This document shows positions 1-7,760 of a stretch of DNA of 8,339 nt, piece by piece (the first letter of the stretch is position 1; each line of letters begins with the position of its first letter). A program made the translations under genes and the position numbers. The stretch comes from CAZQKL01 sp964593895 [NCBI: uncultured bacterium]. Its GTDB lineage: Bacteria > DYJV01. The stretch spans positions 1-8,339 of the forward strand of contig CAZQKL010000093.1 of the NCBI GenBank assembly GCA_964593895.1. The letters run 5' to 3'. The notes under the pieces are model-generated. The model worked only from the letters and a program-made list of their open reading frames with translations, did no database searches and was not told the origin of the DNA.

Positions 1-883
1 TATCATTTGATATATTAAAATTATGTATTTGAATTATTGGTTCTTTAATTTTTATAAGTCCTGTTTCAGTTATTTCAAGAAAGTGAGTTTTTGTATCATG
101 TCCGCACATTCTACAACCATCAATTCTAAAAAGTCTGACAATCTCTCCTATATTCTTTTTATACATTTTTGCTTTGTATGAGGAATCAATTAGTTCCTTT
201 GCAAAAACCATACTTCCATCAACTATATGGCTAATAGCATAACCTCCTGCTGCTTCAGCTGTTAATTCTTCATGACCGCTTCTTTTTTGTGAGATAAGAA
301 GAGCGGTTTGATGCCATTTTTTCAAAAAATTAAAAATTCTTCTTACAATACCTCTTGCAAGCATCTCTTTATTTTCAAAAAGTCCTGTAATAGAGTCAAT
401 TATTGTAAATTTTATATGAAAATTTTTAATTGCATATGCAAGTGTTGAAAGTAATTCAGGAATGTTCTCCCTGAGTGCTCCGTTAGAAGCAGCATCAATT
501 ATTACAATATTATCTTCAAAATCATCAAAATTAAGTCCCATAGCAGTTGCTCTCATTTTTAATGAGGACGCAAGAAAATTTGCTGGTGTCTCTACTGTTA
601 TAAAAGCAACATTTTTAGATTGACTTGCTTGCATAACGGTAAATTGCTCTGCTAAAAGAGATTTTCCAGTATCACTAACTCCAGTTATGTTAAAAACAGA
701 ATATGAAGGAATTCCCTTTAAACTTTTTTTTACAATTTTTCCATTCTCTGTTGAAACAATGTAAAAAAGGTCATCTAATCCTTCAATCCCAGTTTTTATA
801 CCATATATTTCTGGTGCTTTTTCTAAAGCTTCACTACCTTTAAATATACTTTCTTTATGAATTTTGGGAGTTTCAGTTTCCAC
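1..883 (-). CDS. KaiC-domain RecA-fold ATPase, AF_0795-like (3' end outside window)
   Basis: The reverse strand is open from a GTG at 883-881 to the window edge, giving 294 residues without a stop. The GTG is chosen because AAGGAG (891-896) sits 7 bases upstream and a promoter lies just beyond. The protein has one RecA/KaiC-type ATPase domain. Its N-terminus contains a GIKTGIEGLDDLF stretch (residues 28-40) like the entry of KaiC and RadA domains. Walker A is GVSDTGKS (68-75), and Walker B is the hydrophobic run ending in D163 (FTIIDS). A short C-terminal motif, DGCRMCGHDTKTH (255-267), contains a Cys pair and resembles the tail of the AF_0795 family of thermophile KaiC-like proteins; that family match is from memory. 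There is no second KaiC domain in the visible part and no N-terminal zinc finger as in RadA/Sms. Its cellular role is unknown: regulation, signalling or DNA-related work are all possible. It is transcribed divergently from the radical SAM gene. The ATPase fold is secure and the subfamily less so. Confidence 0.85.
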   Translation of the reverse strand, partial: METETPKIHKESIFKGSEALEKAPEIYGIKTGIEGLDDLFYIVSTENGKIVKKSLKGIPSYSVFNITGVSDTGKSLLAEQFTVMQASQSKNVAFITVETPANFLASSLKMRATAMGLNFDDFEDNIVIIDAASNGALRENIPELLSTLAYAIKNFHIKFTIIDSITGLFENKEMLARGIVRRIFNFLKKWHQTALLISQKRSGHEELTAEAAGGYAISHIVDGSMVFAKELIDSSYKAKMYKKNIGEIVRLFRIDGCRMCGHDTKTHFLEITETGLIKIKEPIIQIHNFNISND

Positions 884-907
884 TGGTAATCTCCTTGTTT
901 TTTTGTT

Positions 908-928
908 AAAATATTTTCAAAATATTTT
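908..928. repeat. Tandem palindrome AAAATATTTT x2 in the divergent gap
   Basis: The 10-base perfect palindrome AAAATATTTT occurs at 908-917 and again at 919-928, one base apart, so the repeat period is 11 bases, about one helical turn. It covers the spacer and -10 of the minus-strand promoter and lies just upstream of the radical SAM start. It could be a binding site for a symmetric regulator of both divergent genes. It could equally be chance in such AT-rich DNA. Confidence 0.3.
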
Positions 929-935
929 TTGTCAA
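908..935 (-). promoter_or_regulatory. Sigma70-type promoter for the KaiC-like gene
   Basis: Read on the minus strand, a perfect -35 box TTGACA (930-935) is followed after 16 bases by TATTTT (908-913), a fair -10 box. Initiation would fall near 901, leaving a leader of about 18 bases that contains the AAGGAG ribosome site at 891-896. The geometry matches the chosen GTG start. The -10 half overlaps a tandem AT palindrome. The sequence fit is good, but AT-rich DNA gives chance matches to -10 boxes. Confidence 0.55.
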
Positions 936-943
936 TAATAATT

Positions 944-2170
944 ATGCAAAATAATTTAATTTTTTACTATTCAAAAAACAACCGTTACAGTATTAATGCA
1001 ATTTTATCAGCATTAGAGCAGAAAGAGATTATCAATAAGTTAAAGATTTTTTTAGTTTCAAAAGAAAATGATTTAATAAAAATATCAAATGAACTTTTAA
1101 ATCCAATTATTGTTTTTTCATTTTTTACACCTCAAATTTGGGAAATAAAAGAGATAATTTCAAAAATTAATAAAAAGGCAGTATTAATTGCAGGAGGTCC
1201 TCATCCAACAGGTGAGCCTGAAGATACGTTAAAAATGGGATTTAATTATGTTCTTTTAGGTGAAGGTGAAATAACTTTTCCAAAATATATTGAGGGAATA
1301 ATTTTAAATAAAGAATTAAATAAAATTGGCAAAAATAAAGAATATGTAAATCTTAATGATTTTTTTCCTTTTCCAAGAAAAACTATAAAAAAATTTGGAG
1401 CAATTGAGATAACAAGAGGATGTCCTTTTGCATGCAATTTTTGTCAAACTTCAAGAATTTTTGGGAAAAAAGTAAGACATAGAAGTATTGAAAAAATAGT
1501 TGAAATAGTTGAGTATATGAAAAATAATAATAGAACAGACATAAGATTTATTACTCCAAATGCTTTCTCTTATGGTTCTATTGATGGAAAAATTGTGAAT
1601 TTAGAAATGATAGAATTATTACTAAAAGAGATAAAAAAAGTTTTAAAAGAAAATGGAAGAATATTTTTTGGGTCATTCCCCTCAGAAGTTAGACCTGAGC
1701 ATGTTAATGAGGATATTTTGGCAAAGATAAAGCCTTTTATTTCAAATAAAAATTTAATAATTGGTGCTCAATCTGGAAGTGAGAAAAATTTAAAAAAAGC
1801 AAATTGGTCTCATAAAATTTTTGATGTGTAAAAATCAATTTAAGGTTCAAAAAAATTTTGATATATTCCAAATGTTGATTTTATTTTTGGTTTGCCACAA
1901 GAAGATACTTCTGATATTGATGATACAATAAAGGTAATGAAAGATTTAATAAAAATGGGTGCAAGAATTCATGCTCATACATTTATGCCACTACCGCAAA
2001 CTCCTTTTAAATATGAAAAGCCAGGAAAAATTCCCAAAAAAATTTTAAATATTTTCAAACATGAAATCCCAAAAGGGGTTATTTTTGGAAATTATGTAAA
2101 TCAGGAAAAAATTGCTATGAGAATTTACAATTACTTTAGGTCAAGAAAGGAGAGAGAAGATGAAAATTGA
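944..2170 (+). pseudogene. B12-binding/radical SAM protein (MJ_1487-like), frame broken at about 1829-1864
   Basis: The first part (ATG 944 to TAA 1829-1831, 295 residues) has a cobalamin-binding-like N-terminal half with AGGPHP (residues 83-88) and GEGE (106-109). A radical SAM core follows, with Cys160-x3-Cys164-x2-Cys167 to hold a 4Fe-4S cluster, then a GAQSGS stretch. Past the break, and in the same frame, [10 protein letters not shown] and HAHTFMPLP continue the family pattern to a TGA at 2168-2170. Between them lie three in-frame stops: TAA 1829, TAA 1841 and TGA 1859. The distance from DV to PNVD (13 codons) looks normal for the family, so no block is missing. Three nonsense changes would explain it. 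So would one extra base near 1829 plus one lost near 1863, because the alternative frame is open there and reads plausibly. Also odd is NWSH just before the break, where I would expect N-R-G-H. There is no Shine-Dalgarno before ATG 944; a TTG at 929 is an alternative start. The family reaction is uncharacterised. The break may be a real mutation or an assembly error. Confidence 0.8.
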
Positions 2171-3269
2171 TTTTGCAAATTTAAAAAAGCAGTATCTTAA
2201 AATGGAAAAAGAAATAGATGAAAGCATAAAAAAAGTTCTTACATCAACTAAATTTATCCTTGGAAATGAGGTTAATGAATTAGAAGATAAACTAAAAGAA
2301 TTTGTAGGTTCAAAATATGCAATTACAACATCAAGTGGCACTGATGCCTTAATTTTATCTTTACTAACTATAGGTTTAAAAAAAGATGACGAAGTAATAG
2401 TTCCAGTATTTACATTTATTGCAACAGCTGAGGCAGTTTCATTACTTGGTGGAAAGCCAGTTTTTGTTGATATTGATGAAGAAACATACAATATTGATAT
2501 CTCAAAGATAGAGGAAAAAATAACAGAAAAAACAAAGGCAATAATTCCAGTATCCCTTTATGGTCAACCAGCTGATATGGATGAAATAAATGAAATAGCA
2601 AAAAAATACAATATAGTTGTAATTGAAGATGGAGCTCAAAGTTTTGGCTCTCAATATAAAAATAGAAAAAGTTGCAATTTATCTCATATTGGTTGCACAA
2701 GTTTTTTCCCTGCAAAACCTTTGGGATGTTATGGAGATGGAGGTGCAGTGTTTACAAATATTAAAGAATTTTATGAAAAGATAAAATCGTTAAGGGTCCA
2801 TGGTCAGATTAGAAGATATGAACATAAATTTATTGGATTAAATGGAAGGCTTGATACTATTCAGGCAGCAATTTTGCTTGTAAAATTAAAATATTTCCCT
2901 GAGGAGATAAAATTAAGAGAAAAAGTTGCTAATTTATATTTTGAATTTTTAAAAGATAATCCACATATAAAGCTTCCAAAAATTAAAAAAGATAGAAATT
3001 CTGTTTGGGCTCAATTTTCAATTAGGGTAAAAGATAGGGAAAAAGTTATTAAATTTTTAAATGAAAAAGGAATTCCAACAGCAATTCATTATCCAAAACC
3101 ATTACATCTTCAAGAATGCTTTAAATATCTTGGCTATAAAAAAGGAGATTTCCCAATAAGTGAGAAGATTAGCTCTGAAATTTTAAGTTTACCAATGAAT
3201 CCATATTTAGTTGAAGATGAGATAAACTATATCTGTGAAAATTTGAATAATATTACATTAACATCTTGA
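2160..3269 (+). CDS. DegT/DnrJ/EryC1-family sugar-nucleotide aminotransferase, WbpE/WlbC-like
   Basis: This is a full-length (369 aa) PLP-dependent fold-type I aminotransferase. The Schiff-base lysine is K186 in [18 protein letters not shown]157 and Q160 of the IEDGAQSFG motif would contact the PLP ring, and SSGTDAL near residues 58-64 contributes to the phosphate cup. The combination of SCNLS, CTSFFP and [10 protein letters not shown] closely recalls WbpE/WlbC, which transfer an amino group from glutamate to C3 of UDP-2-acetamido-2-deoxy-3-oxo-glucuronate on the way to a diacetamido uronic acid used in surface polysaccharide. That substrate is inferred from remembered similarity; other 3-oxo sugars are possible. 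The usual partner genes (dehydrogenases, N-acetyltransferase) are not in the window. ATG 2160 has AAGGAG (2147-2152) 7 bases upstream, inside the end of the radical SAM gene, which it overlaps by 11 bases. This suggests translational coupling. If the upstream frame is truly broken, coupling would depend on fresh initiation at this site. Confidence 0.92.
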   Translation: MKIDFANLKKQYLKMEKEIDESIKKVLTSTKFILGNEVNELEDKLKEFVGSKYAITTSSGTDALILSLLTIGLKKDDEVIVPVFTFIATAEAVSLLGGKPVFVDIDEETYNIDISKIEEKITEKTKAIIPVSLYGQPADMDEINEIAKKYNIVVIEDGAQSFGSQYKNRKSCNLSHIGCTSFFPAKPLGCYGDGGAVFTNIKEFYEKIKSLRVHGQIRRYEHKFIGLNGRLDTIQAAILLVKLKYFPEEIKLREKVANLYFEFLKDNPHIKLPKIKKDRNSVWAQFSIRVKDREKVIKFLNEKGIPTAIHYPKPLHLQECFKYLGYKKGDFPISEKISSEILSLPMNPYLVEDEINYICENLNNITLTS

Positions 3270-3295
3270 CATAAAAATCTAATTTAGCATAAAAT
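3266..3295 (+). promoter_or_regulatory. Strong promoter in front of clpS, possibly giving a leaderless mRNA
   Basis: A perfect -35 box TTGACA (3266-3271), which overlaps the stop codon of the aminotransferase gene, is followed after 18 bases by TAAAAT (3290-3295), a 5/6 match to the -10 consensus. Initiation 7-8 bases downstream would fall at about 3302-3303, on the A of the clpS ATG. No Shine-Dalgarno sequence is present before that ATG. Together these suggest a leaderless transcript. The spacer is one base longer than ideal. Confidence 0.6.
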
Positions 3296-3302
3296 AAAAT
3301 TG

Positions 3303-3608
3303 ATGGACCAAAAGGTTAAAAAAAGAATACAAAAATCAAGTAAAGTTAAAACAAAAAAGCCAAAATTATACAGAGTTTTAATGCACAATGATAATTATAC
3401 AACAATGGAATTTGTTGTTGCGGTTTTGCAAACAGTTTTTAATAAATCTGAACAGGAAGCAGTAAGGATAATGCTTCATATTCATAACAATGGAATTGGA
3501 GAATGTGGAATTTATCCTTACGATATAGCTGTTACAAAAGTTGAGTTAACGCATTATTTAGCAAGAAAAAACGAATTTCCATTAAAATGTTCAATTGAAC
3601 CAGTCTAA
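3303..3608 (+). CDS. clpS: ATP-dependent Clp protease adaptor protein ClpS
   Basis: This small adaptor (101 aa) recognises N-degron substrates, those with Phe, Leu, Trp or Tyr at the N-terminus, and delivers them to a ClpA or ClpC unfoldase in the cytoplasm. After a basic flexible N-terminal tail (residues 1-21) comes the ClpS core: YRVLMHNDNYTTMEFV (23-38) and IMLHIHNNG (56-64). N29, D30 and H61 match the pocket residues that bind the substrate amino terminus, and M35 matches the gatekeeper methionine. The second Asp of the usual NDD triplet is Asn here (N31). The core ends with ARKNEFPLKCSIE, as is typical. The partner unfoldase is not in this window. ATG 3303 is preferred to the TTG one codon upstream. 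Neither has a Shine-Dalgarno site; a promoter at 3266-3295 would start the message almost on the ATG. The gene appears to be a single-gene unit between the aminotransferase and the serine operon. Confidence 0.95.
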   Translation: MDQKVKKRIQKSSKVKTKKPKLYRVLMHNDNYTTMEFVVAVLQTVFNKSEQEAVRIMLHIHNNGIGECGIYPYDIAVTKVELTHYLARKNEFPLKCSIEPV

Positions 3609-3611
3609 TTA

Positions 3612-3655
3612 ATCTTTAACAATAATAAAATTATTGACATTCTTTGGTTAAAGAT
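3612..3655. repeat. Nested inverted repeats in the clpS-to-aminotransferase gap
   Basis: The 9-base arms ATCTTTAAC (3612-3620) and GTTAAAGAT (3647-3655) are perfect reverse complements 26 bases apart. Between them AATAAT (3621-3626) can pair with ATTATT (3630-3635) around an AAA loop. The right arm can also pair locally, TCTTT (3641-3645) with AAAGA (3650-3654). The repeat flanks the -35 box of the next operon and its right arm touches the -10, so it may be an operator. In transcripts reading through from clpS it could form a hairpin. There is no T-run directly after it, so it is not a standard intrinsic terminator. Confidence 0.4.
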
Positions 3656-3660
3656 ATAAG
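3634..3660 (+). promoter_or_regulatory. Candidate promoter of the aminotransferase-serA-purA-prfB operon
   Basis: TTGACA (3634-3639) is a perfect -35 box. The best -10 is TATAAG (3655-3660) with a 15-base spacer, shorter than ideal. Initiation would be near 3667, giving a leader of about 40 bases that carries AAAGGGGA (3693-3700) 7 bases before ATG 3708. The short spacer could mean weak or activator-dependent activity, and an inverted repeat surrounds the -35. Confidence 0.45.
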
Positions 3661-3707
3661 GGTGTAATGTTTTTTTGTTAAAAAATTAATTTAAAGGGGA
3701 AGTAATT

Positions 3708-4841
3708 ATGGATAAATGGTTTTTACTTACACCAGGACCAACACCTGTGCCACCAGAAGCTTTGCTTGAAATGGCAAAGCCAATTATTCACCACAGAACT
3801 GATGAATTTAAAAAAATTTTTAATGAAGTTGAGGAAGGACTAAAATATGTGTTTCAAACAGAAAATGATGTTATAATTTTAGCTTCATCTGGAACTGGTG
3901 CAATGGAAGCAAGTATAAGTAACTTTTTTTGTAAAAATGACAAAGTTCTAATAATAAGAGGTGGTAAATTTGGTCAAAGATGGGGAGAGATAGCTGAAAG
4001 TTATGGTTTAAACCCAGTTTACATAGATGTTGAATGGGGTCATCCTGTTGAAGTTGAGAAAGTCAAAGAGGTTTTGGAGAAAAATGATGATATAAAAGGA
4101 GTTTTTATTCAGGCAAGTGAGACTTCCACAGGAATTAAGCATCCAGTTAAAGAGATTGGTGAATTAATTAAAAACAGAAATTCACTTTTTATAGTTGATG
4201 GAATTACTGCTGTTGGTGTTTTTGATATAAAACCAGATGCTTGGGGAATAGATATTCTTGTAAGTGGCTCTCAGAAGGCTTTTATGCTACCTCCAGGATT
4301 GGCATTTTTAAGTGTGAGTGAGAAAGCTTGGAAATTTGCTGAAAATTCAGATTTGCCAAAATACTATTTTGACTTAAAAAAAGAGAGAAAGAATTTAAAA
4401 AAAGGTCAAACCTCATATACTCCTGCAGTTTCATTAATAATTGGTTTAAAAAAAGTGATAGATTTAATTAAAAATGAAGGACTTGAAAATATATTTGAAA
4501 GAAATCGTAAATTTTCTCAGGCGGTAATAAAAGCATTTGAAAGTATTTCACTTGAAATTTTTAACAAATTAAGTCCATCTGAAGCAGTAACAGCAATTAA
4601 ACTTCCTGAAAGTGTTGATGGTCAGAAACTTGTAAAATTTCTAAGAGAAAATTATCGCATTTCAATTGCAGGTGGACAGGAACATTTAAAAGGTAAAATT
4701 ATAAGGATTTCTCACATGGGATTTATTTCAAAATTTGATTTAATAGCTGGAGTTTCAGCTGTTGAAATGGGATTAAAAAAATTTGGATATAAATTTGATT
4801 TTGGAAAAGCAACAAAAACTCTTATGGAGGAATTGATTTAA
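3708..4841 (+). CDS. Class V aminotransferase, alanine/serine-glyoxylate type; candidate phosphoserine aminotransferase
   Basis: This complete 377-residue PLP enzyme of fold type I, class V, opens with the family's LLTPGPTPVPPEAL stretch (residues 6-19) and HHRTDEF. SSGTGAMEA (60-68) forms the PLP phosphate loop, D164 in FIVDGITAVG pairs with the pyridine nitrogen, and K190 in SGSQKAFMLPPG is the Schiff-base lysine. The family includes alanine-glyoxylate, serine-glyoxylate and serine-pyruvate transaminases. Related archaeal class V enzymes also act on 3-phosphohydroxypyruvate. Because serA follows after only 15 bases and no serC is in view, the likely job here is glutamate-dependent conversion of 3-phosphohydroxypyruvate to phosphoserine. 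This is inference from context; serine:pyruvate or glyoxylate transamination remains possible. AAAGGGGA sits 7 bases before the ATG, and it is the first gene of a four-gene run. Confidence 0.9.
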   Translation: MDKWFLLTPGPTPVPPEALLEMAKPIIHHRTDEFKKIFNEVEEGLKYVFQTENDVIILASSGTGAMEASISNFFCKNDKVLIIRGGKFGQRWGEIAESYGLNPVYIDVEWGHPVEVEKVKEVLEKNDDIKGVFIQASETSTGIKHPVKEIGELIKNRNSLFIVDGITAVGVFDIKPDAWGIDILVSGSQKAFMLPPGLAFLSVSEKAWKFAENSDLPKYYFDLKKERKNLKKGQTSYTPAVSLIIGLKKVIDLIKNEGLENIFERNRKFSQAVIKAFESISLEIFNKLSPSEAVTAIKLPESVDGQKLVKFLRENYRISIAGGQEHLKGKIIRISHMGFISKFDLIAGVSAVEMGLKKFGYKFDFGKATKTLMEELI

Positions 4842-4856
4842 TAAGGGGGAATAGAA

Positions 4857-6449
4857 ATGTTTAAAATATTAGTTAGTGATAAACTTGCTGAACAAGGACT
4901 TGAGATATTAAAAAAGGAGAAAGATTTTGAAGTTGATTATAAGCCAGGTATATCAAAAGAAGAATTAATGGAAATTATTGGAGATTATGATGCAATAATT
5001 ATTAGAAGTGCAACTAAATTACCAAGAGAAGTTTTAGAAAAAGCAAAAAAATTAAAAGCTATTGGTAGAGCTGGAATAGGAGTTGATAATATAGATATTG
5101 ATTCTGCAACTGAATTTGGTATTGTTGTAATGAACACTCCTCAGGGAAATACAATAACCACAGCAGAGCACACAATTGCTTTAATGATGTCTCTTACAAG
5201 AAATATTCCTCAAGCAACTGCAAGTATGAAGTCTGGAAAATGGGAAAAGAGTAAATTTATTGGAACAGAGATTTTTAATAAAACATTAGGAATTATTGGT
5301 ATAGGAAATATAGGCACAATTGTTGCAGATAGAGCGCGCGGATTAAAAATGAAGGTTATTGGTTATGACCCATATATTTCAGAGGAGACTGCCTTAAAAA
5401 AAGGGATAAAACTTGTTGATTTTGATACTCTTTTAAAAGAGAGTGATTTTATTACAATTCATACTCCTTTAACAAATTCAACAAAAAATATGATTAATAA
5501 AGAAACAATAAGTAGAATGAAAGATGGAGTAAGAATCATCTGCTGTGCAAGAGGTGGGATTGTTAATGAAGATGACCTTTATGAAGCTTTAAAAAGTGGT
5601 AAAGTTAAAGGTGCAGCGCTTGATGTTTTTGCCAAAGAGCCCCCAGATTTTAATCATCCTCTTTTTAAATGTGATAACTTTATATGCACTCCTCATCTTG
5701 GAGCTTCAACAACAGAAGCTCAAATAAATGTTGCTATTGCAATAGCAGAGCAGATGATAGATTTTCTTAAAAAAGGAATAATTAAAAATGCAATAAATGT
5801 TCCATCTGTGAGTGCTGAAATTTTAAAGAATTTAGCTCCATTTATAACTCTTGGAGAAAAATTAGGGGCATTTGTAACTCAGATGTGTTCTGATGTGTGC
5901 GGTTTTACTGATGTTTTTATAGATTATTATGGTCAGATTTCAAAGTATGATGTTACTCCAATAACTTTATCAATTTTAAAAGGATTATTAACTCCAATGT
6001 TGGGAGATAATGTAAATTTTGTAAATGCTCAATACATTGCAAGGGATAGAGGGATAAAGTTACATGAATCAAAAAGTGAAAATGAAAAAAATTATTCATC
6101 ATTAATTGGGGTTTCAACATTAGCAAATGGTAAAAAAATTTCAATTGAAGGCACAGTTTTTGGAAAAGATACAATTAGGGTAGTTTCAATTAATAATTTT
6201 AGAGTTGAGGCAGAACCTAAAGGACATTTGATATTAATTTACAATTATGATAAACCTGGAGTAATTGGAAATATAGGGACATTGTTAGGAAAACATAATA
6301 TAAATATTGGAAATATGCAGTTTGGAAGGGAAAAACCAGGCGGGATGGCAATTTCTTTACTGGAAGTTGATGAAAAGGTTTCACCTGAACTTATTGAAGA
6401 GATAAAAAATTTACCAAATATTATAAATGCTCAATTGATTGAATTATAA
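4857..6449 (+). CDS. serA: D-3-phosphoglycerate dehydrogenase, long form with ACT domain
   Basis: It oxidises 3-phosphoglycerate with NAD to 3-phosphohydroxypyruvate, the first committed step of serine synthesis, in the cytoplasm. The 530-residue length is that of the long form. The substrate domain is split (about 1-98 and 285-315). The Rossmann domain carries GIGNIG (148-153) with D171 in VIGYD, the acidic residue that favours NAD over NADP. The catalytic triad is R232 (CARGGIVNE), E261 (FAKEPP) and H280 (TPHLGASTTEAQ). An intervening regulatory (ASB-type) domain spans roughly 325-450. The C-terminal ACT domain (about 456-530) has DKPGVIGNIGTLLGKHNINI and suggests feedback by serine. A short Cys-containing stretch, QMCSDVCGFTD, near residue 343 looks unlike the common form. 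AAGGGGGA (4843-4850) lies 6 bases before the ATG, within a 15-base gap after the aminotransferase. Confidence 0.97.
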   Translation: MFKILVSDKLAEQGLEILKKEKDFEVDYKPGISKEELMEIIGDYDAIIIRSATKLPREVLEKAKKLKAIGRAGIGVDNIDIDSATEFGIVVMNTPQGNTITTAEHTIALMMSLTRNIPQATASMKSGKWEKSKFIGTEIFNKTLGIIGIGNIGTIVADRARGLKMKVIGYDPYISEETALKKGIKLVDFDTLLKESDFITIHTPLTNSTKNMINKETISRMKDGVRIICCARGGIVNEDDLYEALKSGKVKGAALDVFAKEPPDFNHPLFKCDNFICTPHLGASTTEAQINVAIAIAEQMIDFLKKGIIKNAINVPSVSAEILKNLAPFITLGEKLGAFVTQMCSDVCGFTDVFIDYYGQISKYDVTPITLSILKGLLTPMLGDNVNFVNAQYIARDRGIKLHESKSENEKNYSSLIGVSTLANGKKISIEGTVFGKDTIRVVSINNFRVEAEPKGHLILIYNYDKPGVIGNIGTLLGKHNINIGNMQFGREKPGGMAISLLEVDEKVSPELIEEIKNLPNIINAQLIEL

Positions 6450-6462
6450 GATTACGGAGTGA

Positions 6463-7746
<1,284 letters not shown>

Positions 7747-7760
7747 TGCTGGAGATGAAA

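Noticed and set aside
1246-1437. Open frame on the minus strand inside the radical SAM gene.
   Set aside because: It lies opposite the B12/radical SAM coding sequence, shows no recognisable domain or ribosome site, and is a shadow frame.
1829-1861. The in-frame TGA and TAA codons in the radical SAM gene might be recoded, for example TGA as glycine as in some candidate phyla.
   Set aside because: TGA ends the WbpE-like and purA genes here, prfB (needed for TGA termination) is present with its TGA-dependent regulation, and two of the three internal stops are TAA. Recoding does not explain the pattern.
1826-1864. A programmed double frameshift in the radical SAM gene.
   Set aside because: It would need a +1 and then a compensating shift within about 35 bases. 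There is no Shine-Dalgarno-like stimulator or known slippery arrangement. Mutation or sequence error is simpler.
2141-2715. Two overlapping minus-strand open frames opposite the WbpE-like gene.
   Set aside because: Both are low-complexity shadows (Ser/Phe-rich and Leu/Phe/Gln-rich) of a strongly conserved plus-strand gene.
3620-3636. AT-only hairpin CAATAAT-AAA-ATTATTG after clpS as an intrinsic terminator.
   Set aside because: The stem is only A-T pairs apart from one C-G and no T-run follows, so it is too weak to call a terminator. It is described only as part of the inverted repeat.
5953-6174. Minus-strand open frame opposite serA.
   Set aside because: Leu/His-rich shadow of the serA regulatory domain with no supporting signals.
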